A stretch of 64,000 nucleotides of DNA, from contig CM043704.1 of assembly GCA_023935145.1 (NCBI GenBank), forward strand, positions 95,009,873 to 95,073,872, written 5' to 3'. A model generated the notes under the pieces. That model did no database searches, had not been told where the DNA came from, and saw nothing but the letters and a program-made list of their open reading frames with translations. This DNA is from Bretschneidera sinensis. Taxonomy: Eukaryota; Streptophyta; Magnoliopsida; Brassicales; Akaniaceae. Shown here in pieces: positions 9,412 to 21,889 of this stretch; the first letter of the stretch is position 1, and every line of letters starts with the position of its first letter. A program made the position numbers and the translations under genes.

Positions 9412-11019
9412 TGCAGGTCCATAACTAATGAAAAAAAAAAAAGAACACTAAATATAAGCATATATCTAAGTCATTCTTAATTCACATTCTGATTATTCCA
9501 AGAAAAAAAAAAAGGAGAAAACTAAAGCACCTTACTTTGAGTTATAATTATAATAGAAAATCAAATTACTAATTTAAGATATGATTTAAGTATAAATTTA
9601 TATATATCAACAGGTAAGAACATAAGTATATTTATTTTAATCTGGGTTCTTTTTTTTTAAACCTCAAATAAAATTTGTTCTGGGTTCTTTGAGAAGATTA
9701 CTAATTAAGAACAACTGCGATATTATGTATGAGCAACTGCGCAAGTATTAATATGCAATGAACGCAAAGGTGGACATTAAATTTTTCAGTGTAAATTATT
9801 CAGCTCAAAAGATAAAACTATATGTCATATATAAATTAAATGCAACTCAATTTTGAAAATTAATTGCTGAAAAAATCTAGATTTATGCATTTAATGTACC
9901 TGATTATGTACTTACGAACTAAATCATTCTTAGCAAAAAAAATTAATTTATCATGTTCTCCCTAAATCTGAAATTAAAATAAATCCAAAAATAAAATTAA
10001 GAATTGATAGCTGATCAATTGTTACCTGCTTGTGTTTGGCATTTCAAATTCGAATTCCTCTTCCGGTTCTTTTAGTTTTTGGAGCTCTTGTTCCATTATT
10101 TTCCAAGGATCAAAAAATTTTCTTCGCCTTTAAAAAAAATTGCAGACGAATGAGTATATATTCATTTGAAATTTTAAATTTCAAAGATAATAAGATCTTA
10201 TTCAATAATATTCCTGCAAATTAACAATAAGTAATATTTTTCTACCAAATTCAAATAATAATGAACATTACCAAAACCAAATGAATGATGAAATTCGACC
10301 TCAGTTTGGATCAAGTAACGATTGATGAGGCAAAGAAATTAGATTGTAAGTTAAAATTGAAACGAAAGACTAAAGATATTAAGTGATTTTCTAGTGTGCT
10401 CTTCTCAAAGATAATATAATTGGTACAAATAAATCGAAACATATAGAGGCAAACCTGAAGTTTTAGTCTACAACAGAAATTGGACAAATGATGCTTATAG
10501 GATGATATGAGGAGATCTAGGTCTAGAGTTAGAACATATATAGGCCTATGAGAACCTCCTATGACGACACATACCATAAATGTACCACGCAATAAAATGG
10601 AAAGCTTAATGGACATTTACAATGATTTTCATTGGACCCATGCGGGAAAACTATATTATGTGGACCTGTGTGAGAAATTAATGTAATAGTGTTGAATAAT
10701 TTCTAAAAAGCAGATATAACCAGAAAATCATAAAACTAGCTTTTCAACTGTTATTAAGTAGATACCATATTTCAAAAATTTTTCTAGATATGTTTCTACA
10801 TATATGAAGTGCAGATAAGAATTTAGTAGAATTATAGCTGGATGTTATTACTAAGTTCCTTGAGATAAGAATGAGCTTAAATGGAAAGAATTAATGGTTT
10901 GCAGATTTGGGTGATAAATATTGTGTTAGGATATCCACATGAGTTATCTCACGTTTAAAATAAATAAAAAATAAAAATAGTTTATATACATAGTTTTGTT
11001 TCAAAATTTTAAGGTGAAA
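9412..11019. other. Intergenic, upstream of IPT-B
   Basis: AT-rich with no convincing gene. At 10026-10096 the minus strand has an ATG followed by 24 codons of Glu-rich sequence and then GTAACA, which could be a small first exon. I could not connect it to an acceptor or family. Longer frames nearby (10311-10616) have no recognisable motif. Confidence 0.4.
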
Positions 11020-12086
11020 TTATTCTCAATGGTTTGACTGGAATTTTCACTGAATTGAGTGATATTGTTGATTTGAACGTTAATGCATTAAATTGAAACA
11101 GTTAAAAGCGAGTAAAATAATTTTAGAGAATAAATTCATAATATAAATCAATTTGATATTATATTTGTTATTTTATGGTAATGGTAACTTGTGAAACTTT
11201 GAGACTAGTACCAAGAACACACTATTATATTTATTTTAAAGTGGGTAATTCTTTGAGAAGATTAATAAAATGAACATGCTACGAAATTATGTTGAGCAAG
11301 CATTTATATGCAATACTAAACCATACGTGCTATAACGAATATGGTGATAACATGGTTTTAAAGTGCGGTTGCAGCAGCCAATGTGAGTGTTAAAATGCGG
11401 ATTGTGAACATAGTGATTATGGATTATTTTTAGATTTCACACAACTTACTATTTAAAATAAAATAAATAGAAATATTAATAATTAATGAATTAGTAAAAA
11501 TTAAAAGTTATAAAGTTTATTAAATATGTTGATTGTTAATTTTGAGTTGAAATTGATTCACCATTCTTATCATATAGTTAAAGAAAAAGGCATAAAAAAT
11601 TATTATTTTGCTAAACAAAGATAGTGGATTGCAACATATTGTTCTTTCACTTTTTCCACTGCAGCAAAGTGTGAATGTCATACTCACTACCCAGAGTAAT
11701 ATAGCAGACCATAGTGGTAACGGATTTTACATTGTATTGGGGTTGCTATTCAAAACTCGGAGTGTTACATTATCATGATAAATTTCAAAAAAGAATTAGC
11801 AGCGAAATGCACAGGAAATTTTAATAATAATGTAAGAGAACCAGTACAACTCGGCGACCATCCTCAACAGAATAGCAAGAAACTATTAGCTAAAACCCAA
11901 AGATAAATAAAGCAAGCATTAAAAACCATATCAGGCTTTAGTGAAGATTCAGATATGCACCCTCTAAACATTATCTTCCGAAGCATTATAGCACCACCTC
12001 ACCCTCGAAATGACAACTGAACCTCATCAATAGAAGCACCAACAGCCACACCTTACCACTCAAAGATACAGTCATTAACGGATCCC
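11020..12086. repeat. IPT 3'-flank repeat, copy 2
   Basis: Homologous to 4703-6047 and 51078-52400. It lacks the CACTA terminus found upstream of those two: similarity starts abruptly near 11020 within AT-rich sequence. Non-coding. Confidence 0.78.
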
Positions 12087-12921
12087 TCATTTTCCCTTCA
12101 GAAACACACTCACTATTTTAATTGCTGGGCTCAACACCAACTCCTCCCAAGCATTCTTGGCCTCATTCCCAGAACTCTCAAACACCTGGGTGGCGTCCAA
12201 TCTATGCAGTTTCCACCCAAGATGAGTTCTCAACCGTCGGATCTTCTTCAGTTGGTTATTGATCAAGTTACATGTATTATCCTTAATGTCTTGAATACAG
12301 ACATTAAGTAACTTCTTCCTGCTATCATCGTTCAGTTCATTCTCTCTCTGGAAATACGGCTCCATCTCTAGAGCTCCGATTGACCTTCGAATGCCCCGAG
12401 TATAATCTGCCCCAGGAACGAACATTCTTCGGACTTCATCAACTAAACCCGCTTCCACCATTTGATCAACTCGTTTCTCTACATATTTGTATAAAATTGG
12501 TAGTGATACATCCATCCACAAAAAGCAACAATCAAAAATATCTTTGAACTTAATCATGGGATCTTCGACAAGTACTTCGATGTACGAGTTTGATCCCCCA
12601 CGATGATTGTAAGGTGTCCGTTATAAAAAATACGATTGATGGCAATCATAACATGGTGGCAAAAGTCATGAGCCATGAAATCCATGTCAGGCTCAAGAAA
12701 CCCTAGCAAATGATGGGGAACACCATAACGTTCCTTATCGGTCATTTTGTTGGTAATTATGTCAAGGCCCTTGTAGAACTCCATTTTGTCAAAGTTGATG
12801 ACTTCGAAAGGGAAACGAGTTGCAAGATCAATGGAGAGCATTTTCCAGTGCCGGTTGCGCCCATTATGAACATAATCTTCTTCTTGTTCTTGTTATCTTG
12901 AGCAACATTGAAGTTCCCCAT
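12087..12921 (-). pseudogene. Adenylate isopentenyltransferase pseudogene IPT-C
   Basis: The ATG is at 12921 (MGNFNVAQ...), followed by a basic stretch and FIMGATGTGK. Four bases are missing inside the P-loop (near 12840), which removes the Ser/Lys codons and shifts the frame. The next segment reads SIDLATRFPFEVINFDKME...GLDIITNKM, then loses frame again in a G run near 12600 where GGSNSYIE should be. The C-terminal half (12557-12087) is open, from MIKFKDIFDCCF through the VEAGLVDEVRRMF helix to a terminal KGK. Overall length matches the other IPT copies. Two indels make it a clear pseudogene, and it is the closest relative of IPT-A. Confidence 0.9.
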
Positions 12922-14440
12922 GGTAATATTTTAACTGCCATTATAGAAAAAGGTCACTATAAGTTGAGCTGCTCCAGCTCTAGTTACTCAAAAGCTAGCA
13001 CCTCATTAAAAGTTCAACTGAATAAATTTTAAAATTCAATATTTCATTTGTTAATTGTTGACGTAGCAGTTTAAAGTTTACTATGTACAGTACATTAAAT
13101 ATAAACTCAAAATACAATCACCTTTGCGTTATAGTTGATTGCAATAAGCGTAACAAACCATGGGATTTTTTTCAAATGATATGCCAAATAATAAATAAAT
13201 AAAAATTTTAGTAGCATTCTTAATTAAAGTTAAAATTAATTTTTTAATGGCAAATATTTTATTAATGATATTCAAAAAAACAATACACTACAGAAAAAAC
13301 ACAGTTGAGAACCACAAAGTTGACTGTCGAAAAAATGCAGAAGACTAAAAAAAAAACTGCAGAAAAACTGCAGAAAAAGAAATCATGTCCTGCTACAGAA
13401 AGCCACCAAATGTTTAAACCAAAGATAAATGTGAAATTAATCTAGCATTTTTTTTCTAGTATAAATTTGAGATTGTAAAACCATAAACATTATTAAAATC
13501 CAAAATTCTATAGTAGATCGGAAATAGAATCATATACTAGTAAATATAAGAACAAAACGAAACATCCAAAAATAATGTTGAGATTCACATGTGAGTGTAT
13601 CACACGTTAAAAGAAAGTAGATATTTGATGAACAATAATAGGATGATGGAACCAAAACTCATTAGTTGAAACTTTTTGGTTCATGTGGTATTCAACATCA
13701 AATATATGGACATTTCTTCTTAACTTGGATCATCATACCTAAAGATTCTGCAAAACCCAATCATAATAAACTAGATTTAACAAGTGGTATTAATGCAAAG
13801 TTATTAATTTTTACCAATTAACTCGATCAACAATGTTCGACTTTAGATCAATATTTAGCTAAGAGAGCAACTCAAGAAAAAGAATGAGAATTGTTAAAGA
13901 AGTAAAGCATCATATGGGAGAATGATCAATCACCTTGATCGATTTGGTGTATTCTACAGAACAAGCAGGATTTGGATACCAGGATGCGTGAAAGCTCTAA
14001 TGGAGATGAAAGTTGTGGAGAGAAGACAAGTATATATAATAGTCTCTCACCTCTATTCAAAACTCACAAAAATAAATGCTTTGAGCAACAAAAGGAATTT
14101 TTTAAGAAGAATCCATAATTTTAGATTTTACCATAAAACAATAAATTAAAAAGGTAGATTATAATAGATTTGCTAAGTCCGTTTTTTACCTCTGCATTTG
14201 GACCCAAAAAAACCCTCTACAGTAACTCCTTTTGTTCTCAAGGATATATTTCTTCCATCTAAAGAAGTCTATCCATGTTTTTCATAAGAAAAAAAAAATG
14301 ATGTTCATAATCAAATTAAATAATAAATATGCATATAACACAGCTCAAATTCTATGAATAAAGATATATATATATATATATAGACACACACACACACATA
14401 TATAGCAATTGTGAATCCTAGATAGTTATATAAGTTTTAA
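12922..14440. repeat. IPT 5'-flank repeat, copy 2
   Basis: Matches 6869-7860, with an extra segment of about 500 bp at roughly 13690-14200. That segment has no recognisable ends or coding potential that I trust. Contains a microsatellite at 14364-14404. Confidence 0.7.
14364..14404. repeat. AT/AC compound microsatellite
   Basis: A run of AT dinucleotides passes directly into GACACACACACACAC and back into ATATAT. It is a simple-sequence tract expected to vary in length between individuals. Confidence 0.95.
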
Positions 14441-15059
14441 AGGCTACTTCCATATCTCAAAAGATAGTTTATATGGATACTAATTCAACATAAAATTTCA
14501 TAATTATTAATTTACACTATATTCACTCCAACTAAGGATTAAAGAATAAGAGAGGGAAAAGGGTTATTACTTTACAGAGATTGGGAGATAAGGAAAGGAA
14601 ATAAATTTCCGTTGTGTAGCCCGTACGTAATGGAGTGCGGCTCCTCTACATTTAAAAGCATGTAGTATATCCTCCGATGCACACTAAGGAGGAGTATAAC
14701 TTCAATTAAAAGGGCAATTAAAATATTCTTTGGAATATTTTGTGCAAGAGAAAATAATGTTTTAGAAATATAGAAGGTAAACGGATATAAGTTCTGACAA
14801 ATTTTAAGGTAAGAAGAGATATGGAATTACCAGCAACAACGAATCCGAGTCAAAACTATTTGGATTCTTTTAACACTTAACTAGGGGTAATTAAATTCTC
14901 AGACTAACAACTCATTTATGGATATGAATTAAATAGACAAACAGAAAGTATTAATTTCAATCTTTAAACTTCAAATAAAAAGAATAATAATTAATGAGAT
15001 TAACAAATAATATTGATGTGAAAGTGTACATTTTTACCATTACAAGGTACTTTTAAACT
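14441..15059. other. Intergenic, no gene seen
   Basis: AT-rich sequence with stops in all frames. No TIR, LTR end or RNA gene recognised. Confidence 0.5.
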
Positions 15060-15440
15060 TAAACAAAAAAAAAATGATTATTTTGTTAAGCCATGATGAA
15101 GAATGGAAAATGTTTGTAGCAGTTCTTAGCGGACTGAAACAGACCACTATTCAACTTTTATTTTCGCCTGTTAAGCTCTGCAACGACAATGAATGGTACG
15201 CTAAGAGCAGTTGCGGCCAATAATGGTAACAGAGTAACATAGCAGTTGCTACATCGTATTGCGGCCGTTATTTAAAACTTTAGGTGATATATTATTAATT
15301 TCAATTTCATTATGGAAAATTTGGACAATCGTACTTGATGATTGAGATTTTCAGTATTTTAGCAGCAATCGCATAAATTTTTTTATTAATAATGCAAAAA
15401 ACTAATAAAACGGTCATTAAAAGGCAAAAAAATAAAATAT
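15060..15440. repeat. IPT 3'-flank relic without an IPT gene
   Basis: This block aligns with 5440-5760, 11580-11830 and 51800-52100 (TGATTATTTTGTTAAGCCATG, the TAGCGGACTG and ATTGCGGCCGTTATTTAAA words). Where the IPT C-terminus should follow, the similarity ends near 15440. It is the footprint of a further duplicated unit that has lost its gene. Confidence 0.65.
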
Positions 15441-16991
15441 ATCACCGGGGCTGCCTATGTTCAATGTAATTTTAACATGAAAGAAACTATATATATTTCA
15501 CACTTAAATAGGAGAAAATCATGCCAATAAAAAATCTAAAAAAATAAATTAAATACCTGATCAACTAGTGATACTCAAGCAGCTGGTCATTCAAACTATA
15601 TTAGCGGTTTCTGTTTTTTTTTTCTTCTCTTATTTTCCAAAATAAAACTAAATTTCACCTTAGGACATTATGTGTTTTCAAACAAATAAGTAATAAGTAA
15701 ATACCAGAAAATTAAGGAAGCTAGATAGCTTTTATTTGTTAACTGGAAATATAAAATGCATTGTGCTACTTAATTTGACATATAAATGTGGTTATTTGTG
15801 TCTATTGCAGCAATAATTTTGCCCGATGTTAACACATACTTAAGAATATAATTAGTTTATAACCATACATGCATGCATGGAAAAATGCCCTAGCAGTACC
15901 TAAAACAGTACTGCTATCAAAACAGCACTGGACCAACTAACCAATACAACAGATGAAATGATCCAAGTTGTCAACGTACTGTTGATTTATCTATATCCAG
16001 TCTGATTAATTATGATAATTCGACCAAAACATAATATATTGGCATGTGTACTTCATTAATTAAAGCATCTTGATCGATTTTCTATTTTTTTTTTGATTTG
16101 GTAAACTTGATTGTGGATTCGTAAATTTGTTGGATTAATTGAAACACGAGCAACAATAACATCAATATCCAATGACACAATAAAAAGTGATCAAGGGGGG
16201 GAATAGTAATTTGTTGATTATATCATATCTGTTTATATATAAACAAACATTAATTTATGGTCACGATCACTTTACCTAGCTATATAATCCCTAATTAGAT
16301 TGAGAGAAATGGAGGAGTACGTATCCCTTCTTTTCCTTTTCCTCCATTTTCTCTCAATCCAAATGCACCATAAACCTTGAATCATAAACCCTAGTTTATT
16401 GCAGTAATTTTTCTCTAGATCTTATTTTTCAAATGAATTCTATTTTCAATTCATTTGAAAATGAAATGAATTCCATTTTTATTTGGTTCCAAACGAAGTC
16501 TAAAGAACGAAACCCTTCAAGCACTAACAAATTGAATTTTATGTCGATTCTGCAAATTCTATTTCTATTACTCCTGAAGAGTTGAATGACCAGAAAGTCT
16601 CATTTTTTTCATTTAAGATAACTAGATTTCCACTATTAGTCATAGTTGTTAAGCTACCACGTGAATTTGTAGCTGGGTCTCTGTTTGCAATCCATACAAC
16701 AATGTGGAAAGTTCTTGTACCATATTGCTAAACACTGTTTCTTTGAATCATCAGGGAAAAAGAAGCATATTTCAAAACTTTGGCATGATGAAGCTAAGGT
16801 GTTGCCTATTAAGAATTAAACTGCAGAAAATAAACTGACACAAAAATTTACATGATTAAGAGTTAAAACTCTTACCTCCACAAGTGATGGTGAAAGATTT
16901 CACTATTATGAATGGAGTACAAATAGAGATAGATTGAACTCTCCAAAACCCTAATCTCCAATATATCTAAATTTTGGCTACACCATAAACT
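15441..16991. other. Intergenic, no gene seen
   Basis: AT-rich DNA left of a copia insertion. Short inverted words near 16430-16470 (GAATTC/ATTTGAAA type) are simple AT-rich palindromes. The last five bases before the LTR (16987-16991, AAACT) form one side of the likely target duplication. Confidence 0.5.
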
Positions 16992-17400
16992 TGAACGATT
17001 CGAAACCTGTCAATCATACAAATTATAAACAGAAAGAAAAGAAGACAAGATTTACCCAGGTTCACCTAAGAATAGGGCTACGTCATGCTTGAAGTTTCTT
17101 ATTATCAACCTCACAAATCTCTCTGTTTTAATATATGCTCAATACATAAAGAGTACTTATATGCAACTTAAAACGTCCTAATTAGGGTCTAATTATGTTT
17201 TCGTTCTGTTGCAGAACTACAACTCTTCATGGGCCCAAGCCCAAACCGCCAAGCAAAAAACCAGGCCCAACTCATGTACATGGCCTAACAGTTTCGAGGG
17301 CGCTACCCTCTAACCCCCACCCGCTCTATGGGGAGTGGGACCCCGTATTTGTTCGGGGTTCTACAGATCTGGTCTCATGAGGTATCCACCAACTCTAACA
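16992..17400 (-). repeat. 3' LTR of the 4.2-kb copia element
   Basis: Plus strand TGAACGATTCGAAACC to AACTCTAACA, 409 bp. It aligns with 20825-21220 with many scattered differences plus small indels, so the insertion is not recent. Confidence 0.9.
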
Positions 17401-20130
17401 ATCTCCCACTTGGTAAATAATTCACGCACATGGAAAACTTCCCAGGACTCTGTTTCTTTAAGCCCATCTCAATAGCACACCACTCAGACTTTTCTAGACT
17501 AACTACTTTAGTTAAGAAATCTGTGTTGTTCACTGCTGTATCGACTTTCTCTAAGATTATAACATTTTCTTCAATCTTTTCCCAGATGAAGTGATATTGG
17601 ATATCAATGTGCTTCATCCATGAATGAAATGTATGATTCTTTACTAAGAAGATAGCACATTGATTGTCACATTTCACCTTCACTGCTTCTTGTTTAAACT
17701 CAAGCTCAACACACAACCTTTGAAGCCAAATCACTTCCTTTTCAGCATGAATTATTGCCATATACTCTGCTTCTGTAGAGGAAAGGGCAACAACACTTTG
17801 CCTTTTGCTCATCCAACTTACTGCCTCACCAAACAAATTGAACACATACCCGCTTGTAGACCTTCTGCTATCAATGTCTCCTCCCTAGTCAGCATCAATT
17901 GATCCTACAATATCAGGATTCTTCTTATCTCCCATACCTCCATAACATAATGCAAACTCTGATGTGCCACGAAGATATCTAAGAACTCTCTTGATTACAG
18001 TCCAATGCTCTTTCCCAAGATTACACATATATCTACTCAATACTCCTACTGCTTGGGTAATATCTGGTCTCGTACACACCATGGTGTACATCAAGCTTCT
18101 AACCGCACTAGCATAAGGTACGTGCGATCTTCAGCTTCTTCCTCCGTCTTTGGACATTGTTCTCCAGATAACTTGGTTCCCAAAGGCATTGAAGTCCCTA
18201 TCGGCTTGCTGTCAGACATGTTGAATTTCTTCAACACTTCTTTAATATACTTCTTCTGACTTAGCCATAGTTTTTTATTTTCACGATCCCTCTTTATCTG
18301 CATGCCCAAGATAAAGGTTGTTGCCTTACCAACAATGCCTTTACAGTGCTAATAATCTTCCTGTTATTTCTAATCAACAACATACCATCCACATACAAGG
18401 TTAAAATGACAAAATCAACCCCTAACCTTTTCACGTAGACGCAGTGATCAACAGAGGTGCGAGTGAACCCAAGCTGAATGGCATATGTGTCAAACTTCTG
18501 GTACCACATCCGTGGTGACTACTTTAGTCCGTACAGAGACTTATTTAATTTACAAACCAACTCTTCCTTGCTTTTGCTCACAAAGTCTTCAGGCTGTTTC
18601 ATGTAAATTTCCTCATTTAAGTCCCCATGAAGGAAAGCTGTCTTCACATCCAGTTGCTCAACCTCTAGATCATAAGCAACTGCCATGGATAGGACACATC
18701 TAATAGATGTCAACTTTACTACCGGGAAAAATATCTCACCATAGTCAATTCCCTCTATTTGCGAGTACCCCTTTGCAACCAGACGTCCTTTATACTTTTC
18801 TACCATTCCATCTGTATTTGTTTTCTTCTTGAAAATCAATTTGTACCCAATTGCCTTCCTACCTTTAGGCAATTTCATAAGGCTCCATGTTTAATTCTTG
18901 TCTAGTGCATGCATCTCCTCTTTCATAACATCCTCCGAGGTCCTTGCCTCTTTCACTATGCTAGGATTATCACCAGTAATATTTAAAGCACATAATGCAT
19001 TGCAAGCACTAAGGGAATACCTGATGGTTGGTCTCCTAACTCGTGTCGATCTCCTTATGACAGACGTGGTCTCTACCTCTGAGCCAGCATTTGAATCCTC
19101 ATCCTCTATATCAAAAACATGAATATCTTGCTCAGACCCAATTGGCTCTATCTGAAATATCAGGTGCAGTCTATGAGGTAGTCTCCCACTCTTTATCTCC
19201 CAAGCTAAGATCAATCTGATCATGTTTTGGCTGTTCCGGTACATCTTGGATAACCATCACATCCTTTTGTGTTTTCTTGAACACGACATCTCTGCTGTAA
19301 ACTATACCCTTGTTTTCTAGATTCCATAACTTATACCCCTTGACCCCATCCTTATAACTAATGAAGATGCATTTCACTGATTTCCTGTCAAGTTTGTTCC
19401 TATTTTATTTTGGCACATGCATATAACATCACACCCAAACACCCTAACATGAGCCAAACTCAGCTTGTTCCTAAATAATACCTCAAATGGTGTCTGATCA
19501 TGTAATGCTGATGTAGGTGACATGTTCTTCAGATAACATGCCGTAGCCACAGCCTCTACCCATAACACCTGCTCTAAGCCTGCACAACTCAACATACTCC
19601 TTGATTTCTCTATAAATGACCGATTGAGTCTTTCGGCCACCCCATTCTATTGAGGTGTATTTGGAGTTGTTTTCTGTCTTGCAATGTCATTTGCCACACA
19701 GAATTGCTCAAACTTGTCTGAGCAACATTCCCCTCTATTATTTGTTCTCAGTACCTTTATCTTTCTTTTCATCTGATTTTCTACCAATGTTTTAAACTCA
19801 TAGAACTTAACAAATGCTTCAATTTTACTCTTAATAAAATAAATCCATGCATACCTTGAAAAATCATCAATAAAAGAGGCATAATACCTTGATTTTCTAA
19901 GAGATTGGACCGGAACTAGCCCAAACACATCACTATGTATTAAATCTAGAATACCCTTTGCCCTCGTGCTAGTGGAGTTAAAACTCATACTGTTCTGCTT
20001 GCCATGTAGATAATGCTCATAGAAATCGAATCCCATGGAGCAATCTGGGACTCCCTTCACCATATTCCTACTTTTTGATCTTCCCCTGAACTTGGGTTTA
20101 TCACTAGAACACTTAAAGTCTTTATCATGG
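17401..20130 (-). pseudogene. Copia IN-RT-RNase H of the 4.2-kb element
   Basis: From right to left: GAG-pre-integrase remnant and integrase core (20063-19647, with FIDDFSRYAWIYF), continuing at 19640-19374; an acidic linker (19244-18891); reverse transcriptase (18878-18294, with KTAFLHGDLNEEIYM); then 18309-17885; and RNase H (17845-17401, with SSTEAEYMA). The RT catalytic motif reads Tyr-Val-Asp-Gly near 18385-18400 in place of Tyr-Val-Asp-Asp. Several frame breaks split the polyprotein. It cannot encode active enzymes as read. Confidence 0.88.
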
Positions 20131-20132
20131 GT

Positions 20133-20783
20133 TCACCCTTTCACAGATAAGGCCTCATTTGACGAGTTCTCTGTACCCTGTTGCCTCATCTCCTCAGACG
20201 ATAGGGCTGCCATGACATTCTCAAAAGACAGATCAGTTGTACCACTACCAATCGCAACTATCAAGTTATCCCACGAATTAGGCAGTGAACAGAGCAGTGT
20301 AATAGCCTTATCGTCATCCGTCACATCAACACTGATAGATAATAACTGACCTATCAAAGTGTTGAACTCATGTAGATGAATAGAGAAAGAATCGCCCTCA
20401 ACCATCCAAAGGTTGAACAACTTCTTCCACAGAAATAGTTTATTTACTAGAGATTTACTCTGATAAAGGCTTTCCAGCTTCTTCCAGAGATCTTTCACAG
20501 TCTTTTCTCCAGAAATGTTTATCAGGATAGAATCGGCCAGGCACAACCGAATCAGACTTCATACCTTCCGATCAAGCTTCTCCCACTCCGTGATGGTCAC
20601 TGAAGATAATGAAGAAACCACCACTTTCGACGCCTCTACCGTGGACGCCGTACTCTTCGGTATCTTATCAACTATCACCGTCCACAAATCCCTATCCACG
20701 AGTAGATCATCCATCTTCAGTTTCCATAACTTGAAGCTCTTCCCTCCAAACTTATCGATTTCAATCCGTGATCCAATCGACAT
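20133..20783 (-). pseudogene. Copia gag of the 4.2-kb element
   Basis: Starts MSIGSRIEIDKFGGKSFKLW at 20783, a typical copia gag head, and passes through a frame break near 20550 into the UBN2-like gag region, ending at a stop near 20133. The following bases read RGRSKSR and then jump directly to the pre-integrase region. The CCHC knuckle and the whole protease are therefore absent (junction about 20055-20070). Confidence 0.85.
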
Positions 20784-20824
20784 CTCTGATCGTTAATTGT
20801 CGAACACAAGATTCTGATACCAAT

Positions 20825-21220
20825 TGAATGATTCGAGACTTGTCAATCATACGAATTATAAACAGAAAGAAAAGAAGACAAGATTTACCCAGGTTCACCC
20901 AAGAATAGAGCTACGTCTTGCCAGAAGTTTTTTATTATCAACCTCATAAATCTCTTTATTTTAATATATGCTCATTACATAAAGAGTATTTATATGCAAC
21001 TTTAGACGTCCTAATTAGGGTCTAATTAGGTTTCCATTCTGCTGCAGAACTACGGCTCTTCATAGGCCCAAGCCCAAACCACGAAGCAAATAACTAGGCC
21101 CAACACATGTACATGGCCTAAAAGTTTCAAGGGCTCTGCCCACTCTCCGGGGAGCGAGATCCCTATATTCGTATGGGGTTCTATAGATTTAGTCCCGTGA
21201 AGTATGCAGCAACTCTAACA
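20825..21220 (-). repeat. 5' LTR of the 4.2-kb copia element
   Basis: Plus strand TGAATGATTCGAGAC to AACTCTAACA, 396 bp, next to the primer site at 20811-20824. It is shorter than its partner mainly through loss in the CCCACCCGCTC region. Confidence 0.9.
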
Positions 21221-21340
21221 AAAGTGAATGGGGAAAAATCTGAAACCCGTCACTGCATTGCACTCAGTTTTGTTACGTTCCAATATAGGCCCTATTGATA
21301 CTGGCTTTGGAGCTAAAGAATTTAAATCATATTTAATGTT

Positions 21341-21454
21341 TCTGTTAATAATTAATTGAGTTCGAGTTATGGTATCAGCTGCAAAAGAGAATTCTTTGAC
21401 TGAGCAAAAGACCAAAGATTGAAAGAAGATGAAATGAAGACACTTCATTTTCAT
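21341..21454 (-). pseudogene. G-type lectin receptor kinase head fragment
   Basis: The minus strand begins with an ATG at 21454 and encodes a hydrophobic signal-peptide-like segment followed by FSFAADTITRTQ. That is the usual start of the mature lectin domain in S-receptor-like kinases. After about 38 residues the similarity stops, close to the copia LTR at 21220. It lies 435 bp downstream of the kinase pseudogene at 21890-25280, on the same strand, so it is the remnant of a further tandem copy. Confidence 0.6.
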
Positions 21455-21889
21455 TTCTCTAAAGGAAAAAATAGTTCAAATTGACATAAATATGAACCTA
21501 TGAATCACCTTCTAACCTGTTAAACTGTATTATGTTAATACTGACCATGGACTACTAATGGCCATAGAATTGTGGCAAAACAGAGCAGTCTTTGTAAGAT
21601 AACTTCATCTGTCTTTGTTTTTTATCCATCACTGACTCACTGTAAAATTGATTAATCAGGGTAAGCACATTTTCTTGTTGGGATATGAAAATAATGATAT
21701 TATAAATCAGATCTAAATACCAGACTGAAACCAAAGGAAAGAAGAAGCCACACAAGGACAATCACATAGAATAATTCAGATATGGATTATCATGACCACT
21801 ACAAAAATATCCTATATGTTCAATTAAAAATCTATAAACATACTCCAGCTACTTTTCTGAGATTGAAATCCAATTGCAGAATGCAATAC
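21455..21889. other. 3' flank of receptor-kinase pseudogene 1
   Basis: Non-coding. The part just below 21890 (ATACTCCAGCTACTTTTCTGAG) is shared with 32440-32490, the 3' flank of the second copy. No polyadenylation signal could be assigned with confidence. Confidence 0.5.

Larger units (their letters stand above)
16992..21220 (-). mobile_element. Ty1/copia element, 4.2 kb, internally deleted
   Basis: Two LTRs in direct orientation bound the element, flanked by AAACT and AAAGT, a five-base target duplication with one mismatch. A primer site complementary to Met-tRNA (minus strand TTGGTATCAGAATC) lies at 20811-20824 and a polypurine tract (minus strand CCAAGTGGGAGAT) at 17401-17413. Both place the coding strand on minus. 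The order is gag, integrase, RT, RNase H as in Ty1/copia. Length is short for the family because zinc knuckle and protease are missing. It sits just downstream of an S-receptor kinase head fragment. Confidence 0.93.
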
